A stretch of DNA of 21,955 nucleotides from a virus, in the IMG/VR virus record IMGVR_UViG_3300027896_004018, positions 1-21,955 of that record. One strand, 5' to 3'. The notes beneath the pieces are model-generated. The model worked only from the letters and a program-made list of their open reading frames with translations, did no database searches and was not told the origin of the DNA. The translations under genes were made by a program, and so were the position numbers. Positions 1-6,712 of this stretch are shown here, piece by piece; the first letter of the stretch is position 1; every line of letters starts with the position of its first letter.

Positions 1-1
1 T

Positions 2-625
2 GGTGGAACTGTTACTGAAGTAGGTATTCGAGTAATTACAGGTGGTACTGGATATACAAAAATTGTTGGCACTTATGGTGGATTAAACATACCTTTTGTA
101 ATTCCAATAACAGGATTGTTACCTGAAACATTTTATAGTGTTGAAGCATATGCAGTTACAACTGGTAGCGTAACTAATTTAGCTTCTGCCGAAACATTTA
201 CAACTGCACCAAATGCGCCACATGTTGGAAGCATAATACAACCTGTTAGTCCAAATGAAAAAGGAACTGTAATATTCACAAATTTACCAAACCATTCAAA
301 TACACTTCGTTGGTCAGGTACTACAACTGGTATAACCACTTCTCTTATTACTACTGGTTGTACAGTAAGTGGTTTGACTATAGGAACTTATTATTTTTCA
401 ATTAAAACTAATGTAAGTCCATATTATTCTCCAATTACTACGGTAGTAATTAAATCAACTGAAAATGTACCAACTGAAACCACTTCTGCTGGATATAATT
501 TATATCTTAGAACTGGTATTGGTGATAAAGCAGTTTTTGATGCTGCATTTGCAGCAATTGATCATGAAATTTATGTTGAAGTAACGTATATGCCTGAAGA
601 AATCGTGCAAGAAAATATAAAATAA
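2..625 (+). CDS. Partial tail fibre/adhesin-like protein with FN3/Ig-like domain (5' end missing)
   Basis: The reading frame is open to the left window edge, so the true start lies upstream. The visible 207 residues begin with a beta-rich segment resembling a fibronectin-III/Ig-like domain: alternating T/V/G/Y strands ending ETFTT, then a second short beta-rich stretch. Such domains are common in phage tail fibres and host-binding appendages. The last 45 or so residues contain FDAAFAAIDHEIYVEVTY and end NIK. They are almost identical to the C-terminus of the next gene (644-1909), which suggests a shared assembly or attachment module. That gene starts 18 nt downstream on the same strand, so the two are probably co-transcribed. 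The adhesin role is inferred from composition and from the partner's architecture; no enzymatic motif is visible. Confidence 0.7.
   Translation, partial: GGTVTEVGIRVITGGTGYTKIVGTYGGLNIPFVIPITGLLPETFYSVEAYAVTTGSVTNLASAETFTTAPNAPHVGSIIQPVSPNEKGTVIFTNLPNHSNTLRWSGTTTGITTSLITTGCTVSGLTIGTYYFSIKTNVSPYYSPITTVVIKSTENVPTETTSAGYNLYLRTGIGDKAVFDAAFAAIDHEIYVEVTYMPEEIVQENIK
535..625 (+). repeat. Direct repeat copy 1 (shared 3' end of adhesin genes)
   Basis: This 91-nt segment, ending with the TAA stop of the first gene, aligns without gaps to 1819-1909, which ends with the TAA stop of the second gene. I count six mismatches, mostly silent. It encodes the shared C-terminal module of the two adhesin-like proteins. 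Confidence 0.88.
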
Positions 626-643
626 CGTTAAAAATAAAAAAAC

Positions 644-1710
644 ATGTTTAATACAGGTGGTGGTTTTAATGATATTGTAAATGCTATAGCACTTCAAACT
701 AACAACAATATAATTGTTGGTGGTGATTTTACTACATATAGTGGTGGTACTATTATTGCAAATTCTATAATTAAATTAAATTCTGATGGTAGTGCTGATA
801 ATACATTTATTAGTAAGAGTGGCTTTACTGGTTTTATATATTCAATGGTGCTCCAAAATGATAATAAAATTATTATTGGCGGTCAATTTACTGAATATAG
901 TGGTCAGTCAGCAAATAATATAATACGTTTAAATTCTGATGGTACTATCGATACTAATTTTACAACTGGTAGTGGATTTAATGGTACTGTATGTGCAGTT
1001 GCATTACAATCAGATGGTAAAATACTTGTTGGTGGTGGTTTTAACTCATATAGTGGCATAACTGCAAATTTTGTAACTCGATTAAATTCTGACGGTAGTA
1101 AAGATGATGTATTTGATACTTCTGATAAAATTAAAAATAGTGTTAATACAATTGTATTACAACCAGATGAAAAAATATTTCTTGGTGGTAATTTTTATAA
1201 AGATTGTGGTGGAGCAGCAAATCGTATTATTAGATTAAATTCTGATAGTAGTATTGATAATACGTTTAATTCGGGTAATGGATTTAATGGCTATGTATAT
1301 ACAATTAAATTACTATCAGATTGTAAAATTCTTGTTGGGGGTAGTTTTAGTGTATATAGTGGTCAAAGTATACATAATATTATTAAATTAAATTCCAATG
1401 GTAATATTGATAATACATTTGTTAGTGGAGATGGTTTTGATGGCAGCGTATGTACAATTGCATTACAATCAAATGGAAAAATTCTTGCTGGAGGTAATTT
1501 TACCACATATAGTGGTCAAACAGCTAATTATATAACTCGATTAAATACCAACGGTACTATTGACAGCACATTTATTACTGGACATGGATTTAATGATAAT
1601 GTAAATAATATTACACTTCAACCAAATGGTAAAATAATTGTTGGAGGAGATTTTGGCATATATAGTGGTCAAACTGCTAATTATATAACTCGATTAAACT
1701 CAAATGGAAT
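644..1710 (+). repeat. Seven coding tandem repeats of about 153 bp
   Basis: The gene body consists of seven diverged repeats of 51-52 codons. Repeats 6 and 7 still share a 39-nt block, 1507-1545 and 1660-1698, with one mismatch. That points to recent duplication or gene conversion within the array. Spacing between the two blocks is 153 nt, exactly 51 codons, so the frame and blade register are kept. Confidence 0.8.
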
Positions 1711-1909
1711 TAATGATATTTATCCTGATGTAACTCCAGTTACCACAATTGATTTATCGTTATTAGAATATAGGTTATATGAAAGAACCAATATTGGTGA
1801 CGGAGCAACAGAATCTGCTTTTGATGCTGCATTTGCAGCAATTGATCATGAAATTTATATTGAAGTAACGTACATGCCTGAAGAAATTGTACAAGGAAAC
1901 ATAAAATAA
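644..1909 (+). CDS. Delta-60-repeat (seven-bladed beta-propeller-like) tail adhesin
   Basis: This 421-residue protein is almost entirely seven tandem repeats of about 51 residues. Each follows the pattern GFN-G-V-x-x-I-A-L-Q-x-(D/N)-G-K-I-(L/I)-V-G-G-x-F-x-x-Y-S-G, then a hydrophobic R/K-L-N-(S/T)-(D/N)-G-x-x-D-x-x-F stretch. This matches the known delta-60/DUF5122 repeat class, usually modelled as a beta-propeller in secreted bacterial proteins. Seven copies would close a seven-bladed propeller. After residue 360 or so, a linker leads into a C-terminal module (RLYERTNIG, FDAAFAAIDHEIYIEVTY) shared with the upstream gene. There is no signal peptide, as expected for a virion protein rather than a secreted one. 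The start ATG lies in an A-rich leader 18 nt after the previous stop. A host-surface-binding or decoration role is inferred. Confidence 0.8.
   Translation: MFNTGGGFNDIVNAIALQTNNNIIVGGDFTTYSGGTIIANSIIKLNSDGSADNTFISKSGFTGFIYSMVLQNDNKIIIGGQFTEYSGQSANNIIRLNSDGTIDTNFTTGSGFNGTVCAVALQSDGKILVGGGFNSYSGITANFVTRLNSDGSKDDVFDTSDKIKNSVNTIVLQPDEKIFLGGNFYKDCGGAANRIIRLNSDSSIDNTFNSGNGFNGYVYTIKLLSDCKILVGGSFSVYSGQSIHNIIKLNSNGNIDNTFVSGDGFDGSVCTIALQSNGKILAGGNFTTYSGQTANYITRLNTNGTIDSTFITGHGFNDNVNNITLQPNGKIIVGGDFGIYSGQTANYITRLNSNGINDIYPDVTPVTTIDLSLLEYRLYERTNIGDGATESAFDAAFAAIDHEIYIEVTYMPEEIVQGNIK
1819..1909 (+). repeat. Direct repeat copy 2 (shared 3' end of adhesin genes)
   Basis: This is the partner of 535-625: 91 nt, ungapped, six differences, ending exactly at the stop codon. 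Divergence is much lower than between the upstream parts of the two genes, which share nothing obvious. This indicates duplication or homologous exchange limited to the 3' module. Confidence 0.88.
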
Positions 1910-1911
1910 TT

Positions 1912-1937
1912 AATGGGGTCAATTAGACCCCATTTTT
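1912..1937. terminator. Bidirectional hairpin terminator
   Basis: A perfect GC-rich stem AATGGGGTC/GACCCCATT with loop AATTA is followed by T residues on the plus strand, and the minus strand also has flanking A/T. It sits between the convergent stops of the propeller gene (+, ends 1909) and the homing endonuclease gene (-, ends 1936), so it can serve both transcripts. Confidence 0.8.
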
Positions 1938-3222
1938 ATTTTAAAATATTTATTTTTTCAATCAATTGTTTTATGTTATTTTCTGGGTCATTTAAAAATT
2001 TTGTTTCATTTATTCTTATGAATGAGCATCCAAAATTTTTAGTAATATATTTTTCTCTTTCAATATCTTTTTTATTTAATTTAAATGTATTGTGTTTTTT
2101 TTCATCCCATTCAATACAAATATTATATTTTTCAATATAACCGTCAACCCAATATTTTATAAATTTTTTTTCACCGCCATTTAGGGCATGTTGAATAGGA
2201 ATATTTAATTTTTCTGAAAGCATATCTAAATAAGTTATTGATATTGGATTGTATGTTGGTACATGTTTAAGCCAAATTTCACCGTATCTTTTGATCATGG
2301 TATTTTGTGCTTTTAAAACAAATTCATTAAATTGTGTTGGGTTTTCAACTCCATATCTTTCCTTTAATGTTTTTATGCGCTTAAAAGCATTATTATAATT
2401 TTCATCATTATATCTTTCAAGTTTAGTCTTCTTCGCTTTAGCAATAATGCTATTGTTTTGAAATGGATTTTCTACACCAAAATGTTTAATTGTTGTATTC
2501 TTTTTTTTATTTTTAATTAATTCAACTTGATTGGTACTTTCACATCCATATTTTAATAAATTATTTTTAATTATTTTGTTTTTTACTACTTGTGATTGTG
2601 ATGGATATTCTGTGCCATATTTATTAATATTTGTTTTTTTTGCTTTATTTTTAATTATGATATTGTTTAATAAAAATTCAGACCCATATCTTTCAAGGTT
2701 AGTTTTTTTTACTTTGTCCTTTTGTGATTTCAATTTTAAATGATGTTCAACCCCGTATCTTTTTAAATTAGTTTGTTTTGTCTTTTCACGATATTCAATC
2801 GTTTGAGTATAGGACTCAACCCCATATCTTTTTAAATTAGTTTGTTTTGTCTTTTCTTTAAATTCTTTAGTCTGACTATAATTTTCAACGCCATATTTCT
2901 CCCTATTTGTTTGTTTAATTTTTTTAATGTTATTGAATCTACTTACACCATATTTCTTCAAACAAGTTTTTGTTATATTTTCTTTTACTTGTAATGAATT
3001 GCTTGCGCATTTTGTTGAACAAAATTCACGATAGCCAGATTTTAAATTTATAAAACCACACAGATTACCACAATAACATTTTGGTAACTTATCTATGTTA
3101 TTAATATAATTATAATATTTTTGTGTAAAATTATTTAATGTAAAATTAAGTGGATATTGAATTATTTTGGAATATAAATTATGATTGTTTTTCTTTATCG
3201 ATCTTTCTGTAATTCGTATCAT
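1936..3222 (-). CDS. Free-standing homing endonuclease with 11 KYGV-type repeats and a VSR-like PD-(D/E)XK nuclease end
   Basis: The 428-residue product starts at the ATG at 3222; a TTG two codons upstream is a weaker option. Residues 49-72 hold a zinc-binding candidate (CxC-x3-C, then C-x3-C). Residues 90 to about 315 carry eleven repeats of the form (K/R)YGVExxxQ, mostly spaced exactly 23 residues and very lysine/asparagine-rich, probably a DNA-binding array. The C-terminus has VDGY (D360), then CIEWDEKKH (E371, D373, H377), a downstream lysine/arginine helix and GCSFIRI. This is the usual layout of VSR-like PD-(D/E)XK endonucleases in mobile phage genes. It is the last gene of the minus-strand metabolic operon and overlaps the preceding gene by 44 nt, which suggests a late insertion. 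It probably makes the element mobile by cutting alleles that lack it. The exact target is unknown. Confidence 0.75.
   Translation of the reverse strand: MIRITERSIKKNNHNLYSKIIQYPLNFTLNNFTQKYYNYINNIDKLPKCYCGNLCGFINLKSGYREFCSTKCASNSLQVKENITKTCLKKYGVSRFNNIKKIKQTNREKYGVENYSQTKEFKEKTKQTNLKRYGVESYTQTIEYREKTKQTNLKRYGVEHHLKLKSQKDKVKKTNLERYGSEFLLNNIIIKNKAKKTNINKYGTEYPSQSQVVKNKIIKNNLLKYGCESTNQVELIKNKKKNTTIKHFGVENPFQNNSIIAKAKKTKLERYNDENYNNAFKRIKTLKERYGVENPTQFNEFVLKAQNTMIKRYGEIWLKHVPTYNPISITYLDMLSEKLNIPIQHALNGGEKKFIKYWVDGYIEKYNICIEWDEKKHNTFKLNKKDIEREKYITKNFGCSFIRINETKFLNDPENNIKQLIEKINILK
2750..2856 (-). repeat. Near-identical 38-nt direct repeats inside the homing endonuclease
   Basis: The 38-nt blocks 2750-2787 and 2819-2856 differ at one position and are offset by 69 nt, exactly 23 codons. 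They encode two adjacent KRYGVE repeat units, so at least part of the array grew by recent tandem duplication of one 23-residue unit. Confidence 0.8.
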
Positions 3223-3451
3223 TTTCAATTTTTTCTTTAACTTCCTTTATTTTCAATAAAAGAATTTCTTTTGCTTTATCATTAGGAAAAATATCAATAC
3301 TTTCTCCATATGATAAATACATATCAATTACAAAAAGAATAAGTTTTTTATCATAATTATTTAAATTTTTCTTTTTTAGACGACATATTGCCAGAGAAAG
3401 AAAAAGAACTACTAGTGCTAATAGTATGAGCAATATGTATAGTACGATCAT
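3179..3451 (-). CDS. Small membrane-anchored protein of unknown function
   Basis: The 90-residue product has one strong transmembrane helix at residues 2-23, very rich in L, I and V. A basic RLKKK stop-transfer segment follows. The rest is a charged helical domain with a lysine/glutamate-rich C-terminus. This predicts a cytoplasmic domain anchored in the inner membrane. The gene begins 4 nt after the upstream stop in the minus-strand operon, and its 3' end overlaps the homing endonuclease start by 44 nt. The family is not recognised. Its position suggests an early or middle accessory function aimed at the host envelope, but that is only inference. Confidence 0.65.
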   Translation of the reverse strand: MIVLYILLILLALVVLFLSLAICRLKKKNLNNYDKKLILFVIDMYLSYGESIDIFPNDKAKEILLLKIKEVKEKIENDTNYRKIDKEKQS

Positions 3452-3455
3452 CCAA

Positions 3456-3842
3456 TTATTTTAATTTATTTTCACGTACATATGCAATATGTGCCTCTCC
3501 AATGACTTTTAACCAATTAATTGATGTACCATTTTCACGATAATCAGTAATATAATCCATCATTTTATGAAAGAATCTTTCTTCTTGTGATTGTCCATTG
3601 AAAACAAGACCACGTTCTTTCCATGTATTGCCATAACGTTTTTCATCTTCTTTGAGTTGTAAAGCAACATCAACAAAAGTTGAACTCAGTTCTTCAATTA
3701 AATTAACATTCTTTAATTTTTCGTCAACATTTCTTATATGCACAATTGTTTCATTTTCAGAAATGTATTCAATGTGATCAACATCATATATGTTGCCTTT
3801 TTGATCTTTAACTATAACTAAATTTATTTCCATATTATTCAT
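3456..3842 (-). CDS. Conserved phage-type hypothetical protein
   Basis: The frame is open further up to 3908, but that would overlap the upstream gene by 74 nt. The ATG at 3842 gives an 8-nt ATGAATAA overlap, the same junction type as two others in this operon, and yields 128 residues; the ATG at 3833 is also possible. The N-terminal half looks like a small beta domain (EINLVIVKD, YDVDHIEYI). The C-terminal half is helical, with KRYGNTWKERGL and INWLKVIGEAHIAYVRE, a pattern I associate with small helical phage proteins near nucleotide-metabolism genes. No catalytic motif can be assigned with confidence. Confidence 0.65.
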   Translation of the reverse strand: MNNMEINLVIVKDQKGNIYDVDHIEYISENETIVHIRNVDEKLKNVNLIEELSSTFVDVALQLKEDEKRYGNTWKERGLVFNGQSQEERFFHKMMDYITDYRENGTSINWLKVIGEAHIAYVRENKLK

Positions 3843-4116
3843 TTTTCTTTTTGTTTTCAATAATTGTTTTAAATGTTTTTTTTTCAGATTGTGCAATTCT
3901 AAGTGCAATTAAGCAATCTTCCAATGTCTTAAGTTGAAAATTAATTCTTAATACTCGTGCAAGAGCATCATGCATCACAACATCATCCACATAGTCATTT
4001 ACTTTAATCTTGTTATTAAAGTGTTCAAGAGCATCATCACGTTTTTCAATTATGTACGCTATTGCTGTCATTATATCCAGCTTCAATTCTTCGGGTTGTT
4101 GTTTTTCTTTTTCCAT
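3835..4116 (-). CDS. Small helical hypothetical protein
   Basis: The 93-residue protein is predicted largely alpha-helical, with an acidic N-terminus (MEKEKQQPEELKLD) and a strongly basic tail (KKTFKTIIENKKKNE). It starts 5 nt after the thyA stop and shares the ATGAATAA overlap with the next gene, so it is translated within the operon. No family is recognised. Confidence 0.6.
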   Translation of the reverse strand: MEKEKQQPEELKLDIMTAIAYIIEKRDDALEHFNNKIKVNDYVDDVVMHDALARVLRINFQLKTLEDCLIALRIAQSEKKTFKTIIENKKKNE

Positions 4117-4121
4117 TTTAT

Positions 4122-5210
4122 TTATAATTTTTTATATCCTGTAAATAGTTCAGCTTCAATTTTCGGATGTGACACATAATTTTTTAATTTAAAATCATCA
4201 ATGGTTAAAGCTAATATATCATCCAAACCATTTAATTCTTTATCAATAATCATTTCTGGTAAATCATATGGTTTTCTTTCAATTTGCATTTTTGCAATTG
4301 GAATATGATTTACATATAAATGCGTATCGCCACCAATCCAAGTGGAAACACCTGCAATCATATTGCTTGCTTTTGCAACAATCATTAGAAGTAAAGACAT
4401 GCTTGCTAAATTAAAGGGCACGCCCAAAAAAGTATCACAACTTCTCTGATACATATTTAAATCAAGATAGAATTTTGGAATATTATGTTCATCACAAATT
4501 CTATTTAATTCGACATCATCTGTTGATTTTTGATTAAGTGGTTTATTCCATTCAACGTTTTGAAATAAATCCCATCTATCTTCAATGGTTAATGGTCTAA
4601 CAATAAACTGATACATCAAATGACAAGGCGGAAGTGCCATTTCTTTAAAATCTGCAGCATTCCACGCATTGATAATATGATAACGGCTATATGGATTATC
4701 TCTAAGTCCGTCAATAACATTTTTAACCTGATCAACTCCATTTTGGTTTCTCCATTGATGACCGTACACTTTACCAAGATCACCAAGTTTATATGTGGAA
4801 ATTATTCCTTCTAAAAATTTTGGGTCTTTCCAATATGTGCTTTTTGTAATCTGCATTAAATCATCTTCTTTTATTTTTTCAATGAATTCATCCATTGTAT
4901 ATACTTCATTTTGATCTTTAATATTAGCACAATATTTAAGATACCATCTGTAAGAATCTCCATCCCAAATATGTACATTATTATCAACAAGATATTTGAT
5001 ATTGGTATCACCATGTAAAAACCATAATAATTCATGAATTATTGTTTTCCATGCCATTTTCTTTGTGGTAAGAAGCGGAAATCCTTCTTGTAAATTCATT
5101 TGAATTATTGCATGTGATATGCCAATTGTATTGGGCATATTGGCTCTGCCACTTTCTTTTTCAACACCATTGTCAATGATGTTTTGAAGTAAATCTAAGT
5201 ATTGTTTCAT
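4122..5210 (-). CDS. thyA: Thymidylate synthase
   Basis: The enzyme converts dUMP to dTMP using methylene-tetrahydrofolate, supplying thymidine for phage DNA. Family signatures are clear: FPLLTTKK near residue 44, HELLWFLHGDTN at 59-70, VYGHQWR at 148-154, the active-site segment LPPCHLMYQF with catalytic Cys196, the folate/dUMP region RSCDTFLGVPFNLASM, and DTHLYVNH with His297 and Tyr299. At 362 residues it is longer than the 264-residue E. coli enzyme. The extra length falls mainly between residues 90 and 143 and between 207 and 245, both common sites of insertion in larger thymidylate synthases. The start overlaps the stop of the 59-residue upstream gene by ATGA. The dUTPase gene lies a few genes upstream and provides its substrate, so the operon makes a coherent dTMP pathway. 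Confidence 0.97.
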   Translation of the reverse strand: MKQYLDLLQNIIDNGVEKESGRANMPNTIGISHAIIQMNLQEGFPLLTTKKMAWKTIIHELLWFLHGDTNIKYLVDNNVHIWDGDSYRWYLKYCANIKDQNEVYTMDEFIEKIKEDDLMQITKSTYWKDPKFLEGIISTYKLGDLGKVYGHQWRNQNGVDQVKNVIDGLRDNPYSRYHIINAWNAADFKEMALPPCHLMYQFIVRPLTIEDRWDLFQNVEWNKPLNQKSTDDVELNRICDEHNIPKFYLDLNMYQRSCDTFLGVPFNLASMSLLLMIVAKASNMIAGVSTWIGGDTHLYVNHIPIAKMQIERKPYDLPEMIIDKELNGLDDILALTIDDFKLKNYVSHPKIEAELFTGYKKL

Positions 5211-5386
5211 TTTTCAATTAATCTTTTAATTTCTCTCAAGAAATTCAATGATAATAATTTTACAGAATTTTCATCATATGAATCTTTAGTATTTATTCTT
5301 TCGCTGAAAGTTACTTCAACATTCCCAATTATATTAAATTCCTCGTCAAATACGGCAATATTAATACCTTCAATTTTCTGTTCCAT
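5207..5386 (-). CDS. 59-residue hypothetical protein
   Basis: This short frame fills what would otherwise be a gap in the operon. It encodes MEQKIEGINIAVFDEEFN, continues through VEVTFSERINT and ends LREIKRLIEK. Its TGA stop overlaps the thyA ATG as ATGA, a classic translational-coupling arrangement. The composition (one beta-hairpin-like region, then a basic amphipathic helix) is protein-like and lacks runs of rare residues. The family is unknown. The perfect 4-nt overlap and the absence of any competing minus-strand gene are the main support. Confidence 0.65.
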   Translation of the reverse strand: MEQKIEGINIAVFDEEFNIIGNVEVTFSERINTKDSYDENSVKLLSLNFLREIKRLIEK

Positions 5387-5404
5387 TTTAATTAGAAATT
5401 ATTA

Positions 5405-5590
5405 TTACTTTTTATTATTTATTGCTTCAATCTCACGATTGATGCGGGTTATGTCAGCAGGTGTTAATGCAACCATATTTTTAGTTGTTTTTCCGTTGAC
5501 TTTTTCTGGTTTAGTTCCTCTTACGAGTTGTGCTTCAAGAACTTTCTTGGCATTTTCTCTTCTTGTTTTGTTTGCTGTTGCGCCTTTCAT
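5405..5590 (-). CDS. Small basic hypothetical protein
   Basis: The 61-residue product is lysine/arginine-rich (MKGATANKTRRENAKKV) and ends in a helix with ITRINREIEAINNKK. It lies 18 nt upstream of the 59-residue gene and 31 nt after dut in the same operon. Size and charge would fit a small nucleic-acid-binding or regulatory protein, but this is speculative and the family is not recognised. Confidence 0.6.
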   Translation of the reverse strand: MKGATANKTRRENAKKVLEAQLVRGTKPEKVNGKTTKNMVALTPADITRINREIEAINNKK

Positions 5591-5621
5591 ATATAATTAT
5601 TTATTTTCTAATTGATTTATT

Positions 5622-6047
5622 TTATTTTCCTGTACTTCCGAAACTACCAGTATTTCTTTGTGTTTCAGATAATTCATTAGTTACTTCAAAAACAACATCT
5701 TCTTTTGTTCTTAATTGTATTTGTAAAATTCTATCGCCCACATTATATGGTGATAATGTTGGTATTACATGATAAAAATATGCTTGATATTCTCCACGAT
5801 ATTCTTCATCACCAGTTCCAATACAATTACTTAATATAAGTCCTGTTTTATGTATTGAACTCCTTGATCGTAAATCCAATTGTGTATTTTCTGGTATTTC
5901 CAATGCGAATCCAAGTCCATAATGAATTCTTCCATCACCCAAATCTTTTTTTGATGTTGCAATAACATCATAGCAAGCATCAGTATTAATTGCTTTTTTT
6001 GGAACTTGTGCGTTAGGATGTAGTAATTTTATTTTAATTAATTTCAT
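5622..6047 (-). CDS. dut: dUTP diphosphatase (trimeric dUTPase)
   Basis: It hydrolyses dUTP to dUMP and pyrophosphate, keeping uracil out of phage DNA and feeding thymidylate synthase. All five trimeric dUTPase motifs are present, in order: NTDACYDVIA (21-30), LRSRSSI (59-65), GTGDEEYRGEY (76-86, usually GVIDxDYRGE), GDRILQIQL (104-112) and RNTGSFGSTG (131-140). The start was set at the ATG at 6047, giving 141 residues that begin MKLIKIKLLHP and lie 4 nt after the MazG-like stop. The frame stays open to 6131, but those extra residues would overlap the previous gene by 80 nt and lie outside the family. Motif 3 carries GTGDEE where most members have GVID, a mild deviation; the Asp and Tyr of the motif are kept. 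Confidence 0.95.
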   Translation of the reverse strand: MKLIKIKLLHPNAQVPKKAINTDACYDVIATSKKDLGDGRIHYGLGFALEIPENTQLDLRSRSSIHKTGLILSNCIGTGDEEYRGEYQAYFYHVIPTLSPYNVGDRILQIQLRTKEDVVFEVTNELSETQRNTGSFGSTGK

Positions 6048-6051
6048 TTTA

Positions 6052-6429
6052 TTATCTATCATCTCCATTTCCATGTAATGTACCTCTATCACGTCTTCCT
6101 TGTAATTTTTCAATATTTGTTGCTGCAACATCTTCCATTTTTAATCCCAGAGTGTCACACATTGAAGAAATATACCACAATTGGTCACCCAATTCTTTTT
6201 TTATTGCTTTAATGTCTTCTGGAGTAATATCACCACCCGCATCCCTTATTATTTTTTTGATTTTACCTTGTGTTTCTCCCGCTTCACCCATGCCCAGACC
6301 ATCATATGTAACTCTTAATAATAAAATTACATCATCAGGTAAGTTTGGATGTTTTTTAATAAATTTATCTAAAGATATTTTTAAAAAATTTGCTTCTTGT
6401 TGATATTCATTAAATGTTGTTATTTTCAT
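6052..6429 (-). CDS. MazG-like nucleotide pyrophosphohydrolase
   Basis: This 125-residue single-domain protein has the all-alpha NTP-pyrophosphatase signature. MGEAGETQGKIKK carries E49 and E52, and KKELGDQLWYI carries E79 and D82; together they form the ExxE/ExxD magnesium site. The C-terminal NIEKLQGRRDRGTLHGNGDDR is also typical of phage MazG-type enzymes. It probably hydrolyses nucleoside triphosphates to monophosphates, either house-cleaning dNTPs or lowering (p)ppGpp as proposed for other phage MazG proteins. Substrate cannot be read from sequence. It overlaps the upstream gene by 20 nt and is followed 4 nt later by dut. Confidence 0.9.
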   Translation of the reverse strand: MKITTFNEYQQEANFLKISLDKFIKKHPNLPDDVILLLRVTYDGLGMGEAGETQGKIKKIIRDAGGDITPEDIKAIKKELGDQLWYISSMCDTLGLKMEDVAATNIEKLQGRRDRGTLHGNGDDR

Positions 6430-6712
6430 TATTTAATATTTTAAATAAATCCATTAATTTTTCTGGGTCAGCCTTATGTTCAGATGCTTGAAGTTGTTTA
6501 TATCCTGCCATTATTTTATCATAATCCTCTTGCATTTTACGATTTTGCTCAATCAGTTCATCTGCTTGTTTTAATGCAAAACGTGCCTGACTACCTTGTT
6601 CATCAATATCGATTAATGGAACAGTACCATCGTAAGTCTTAGGGTCTGCATAAAATTTTAATGCTTCTTTAAGTAAAGTAATTATATTTTCGTATCCTTC
6701 TGGATTATTCAT
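6410..6712 (-). CDS. Small hypothetical protein with a phage-common helical motif
   Basis: The 100-residue product begins with a helical segment EALKFYADPKTYD followed by an acidic turn and ARFALKQADELIEQN. This pattern recurs in short phage proteins of unknown role. The rest is predicted to be a coiled helix. The start ATG overlaps the upstream stop as ATGAATAA, and the 3' end overlaps the MazG-like gene by 20 nt. Its place in the nucleotide-metabolism operon is the only functional clue. Confidence 0.65.
   Translation of the reverse strand: MNNPEGYENIITLLKEALKFYADPKTYDGTVPLIDIDEQGSQARFALKQADELIEQNRKMQEDYDKIMAGYKQLQASEHKADPEKLMDLFKILNNENNNI

Noticed and set aside
644-1909. Diversity-generating retroelement target (repeated 3' ends of adhesins)
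   Set aside because: No reverse transcriptase is visible, and the differences between the two 3' copies are not concentrated at adenines and are mostly silent, unlike a variable/template repeat pair.
3843-3908. N-terminal extension of the frame ending at 3456
   Set aside because: It overlaps the preceding gene by 74 nt and encodes a lysine/leucine-rich shadow; the ATG at 3842 uses the same overlap type seen at other junctions.
5288-5296. AGTATTTAT copy on the plus strand
   Set aside because: It lies inside a minus-strand gene with no plus-strand gene downstream; treated as a chance match in AT-rich DNA.
5202-5615. A 137-codon plus-strand frame across the gap upstream of thyA
   Set aside because: It lies antisense to a coherent minus-strand operon (thyA start, the 59-residue gene, the 61-residue gene), its product is a hydrophobic low-complexity chain, and there is no promoter or neighbour on that strand.
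6048-6131. N-terminal extension of the dUTPase frame
   Set aside because: It would overlap the MazG-like gene by 80 nt and adds a methionine/acidic stretch absent from the family; the ATG at 6047 gives the standard dUTPase N-terminus.
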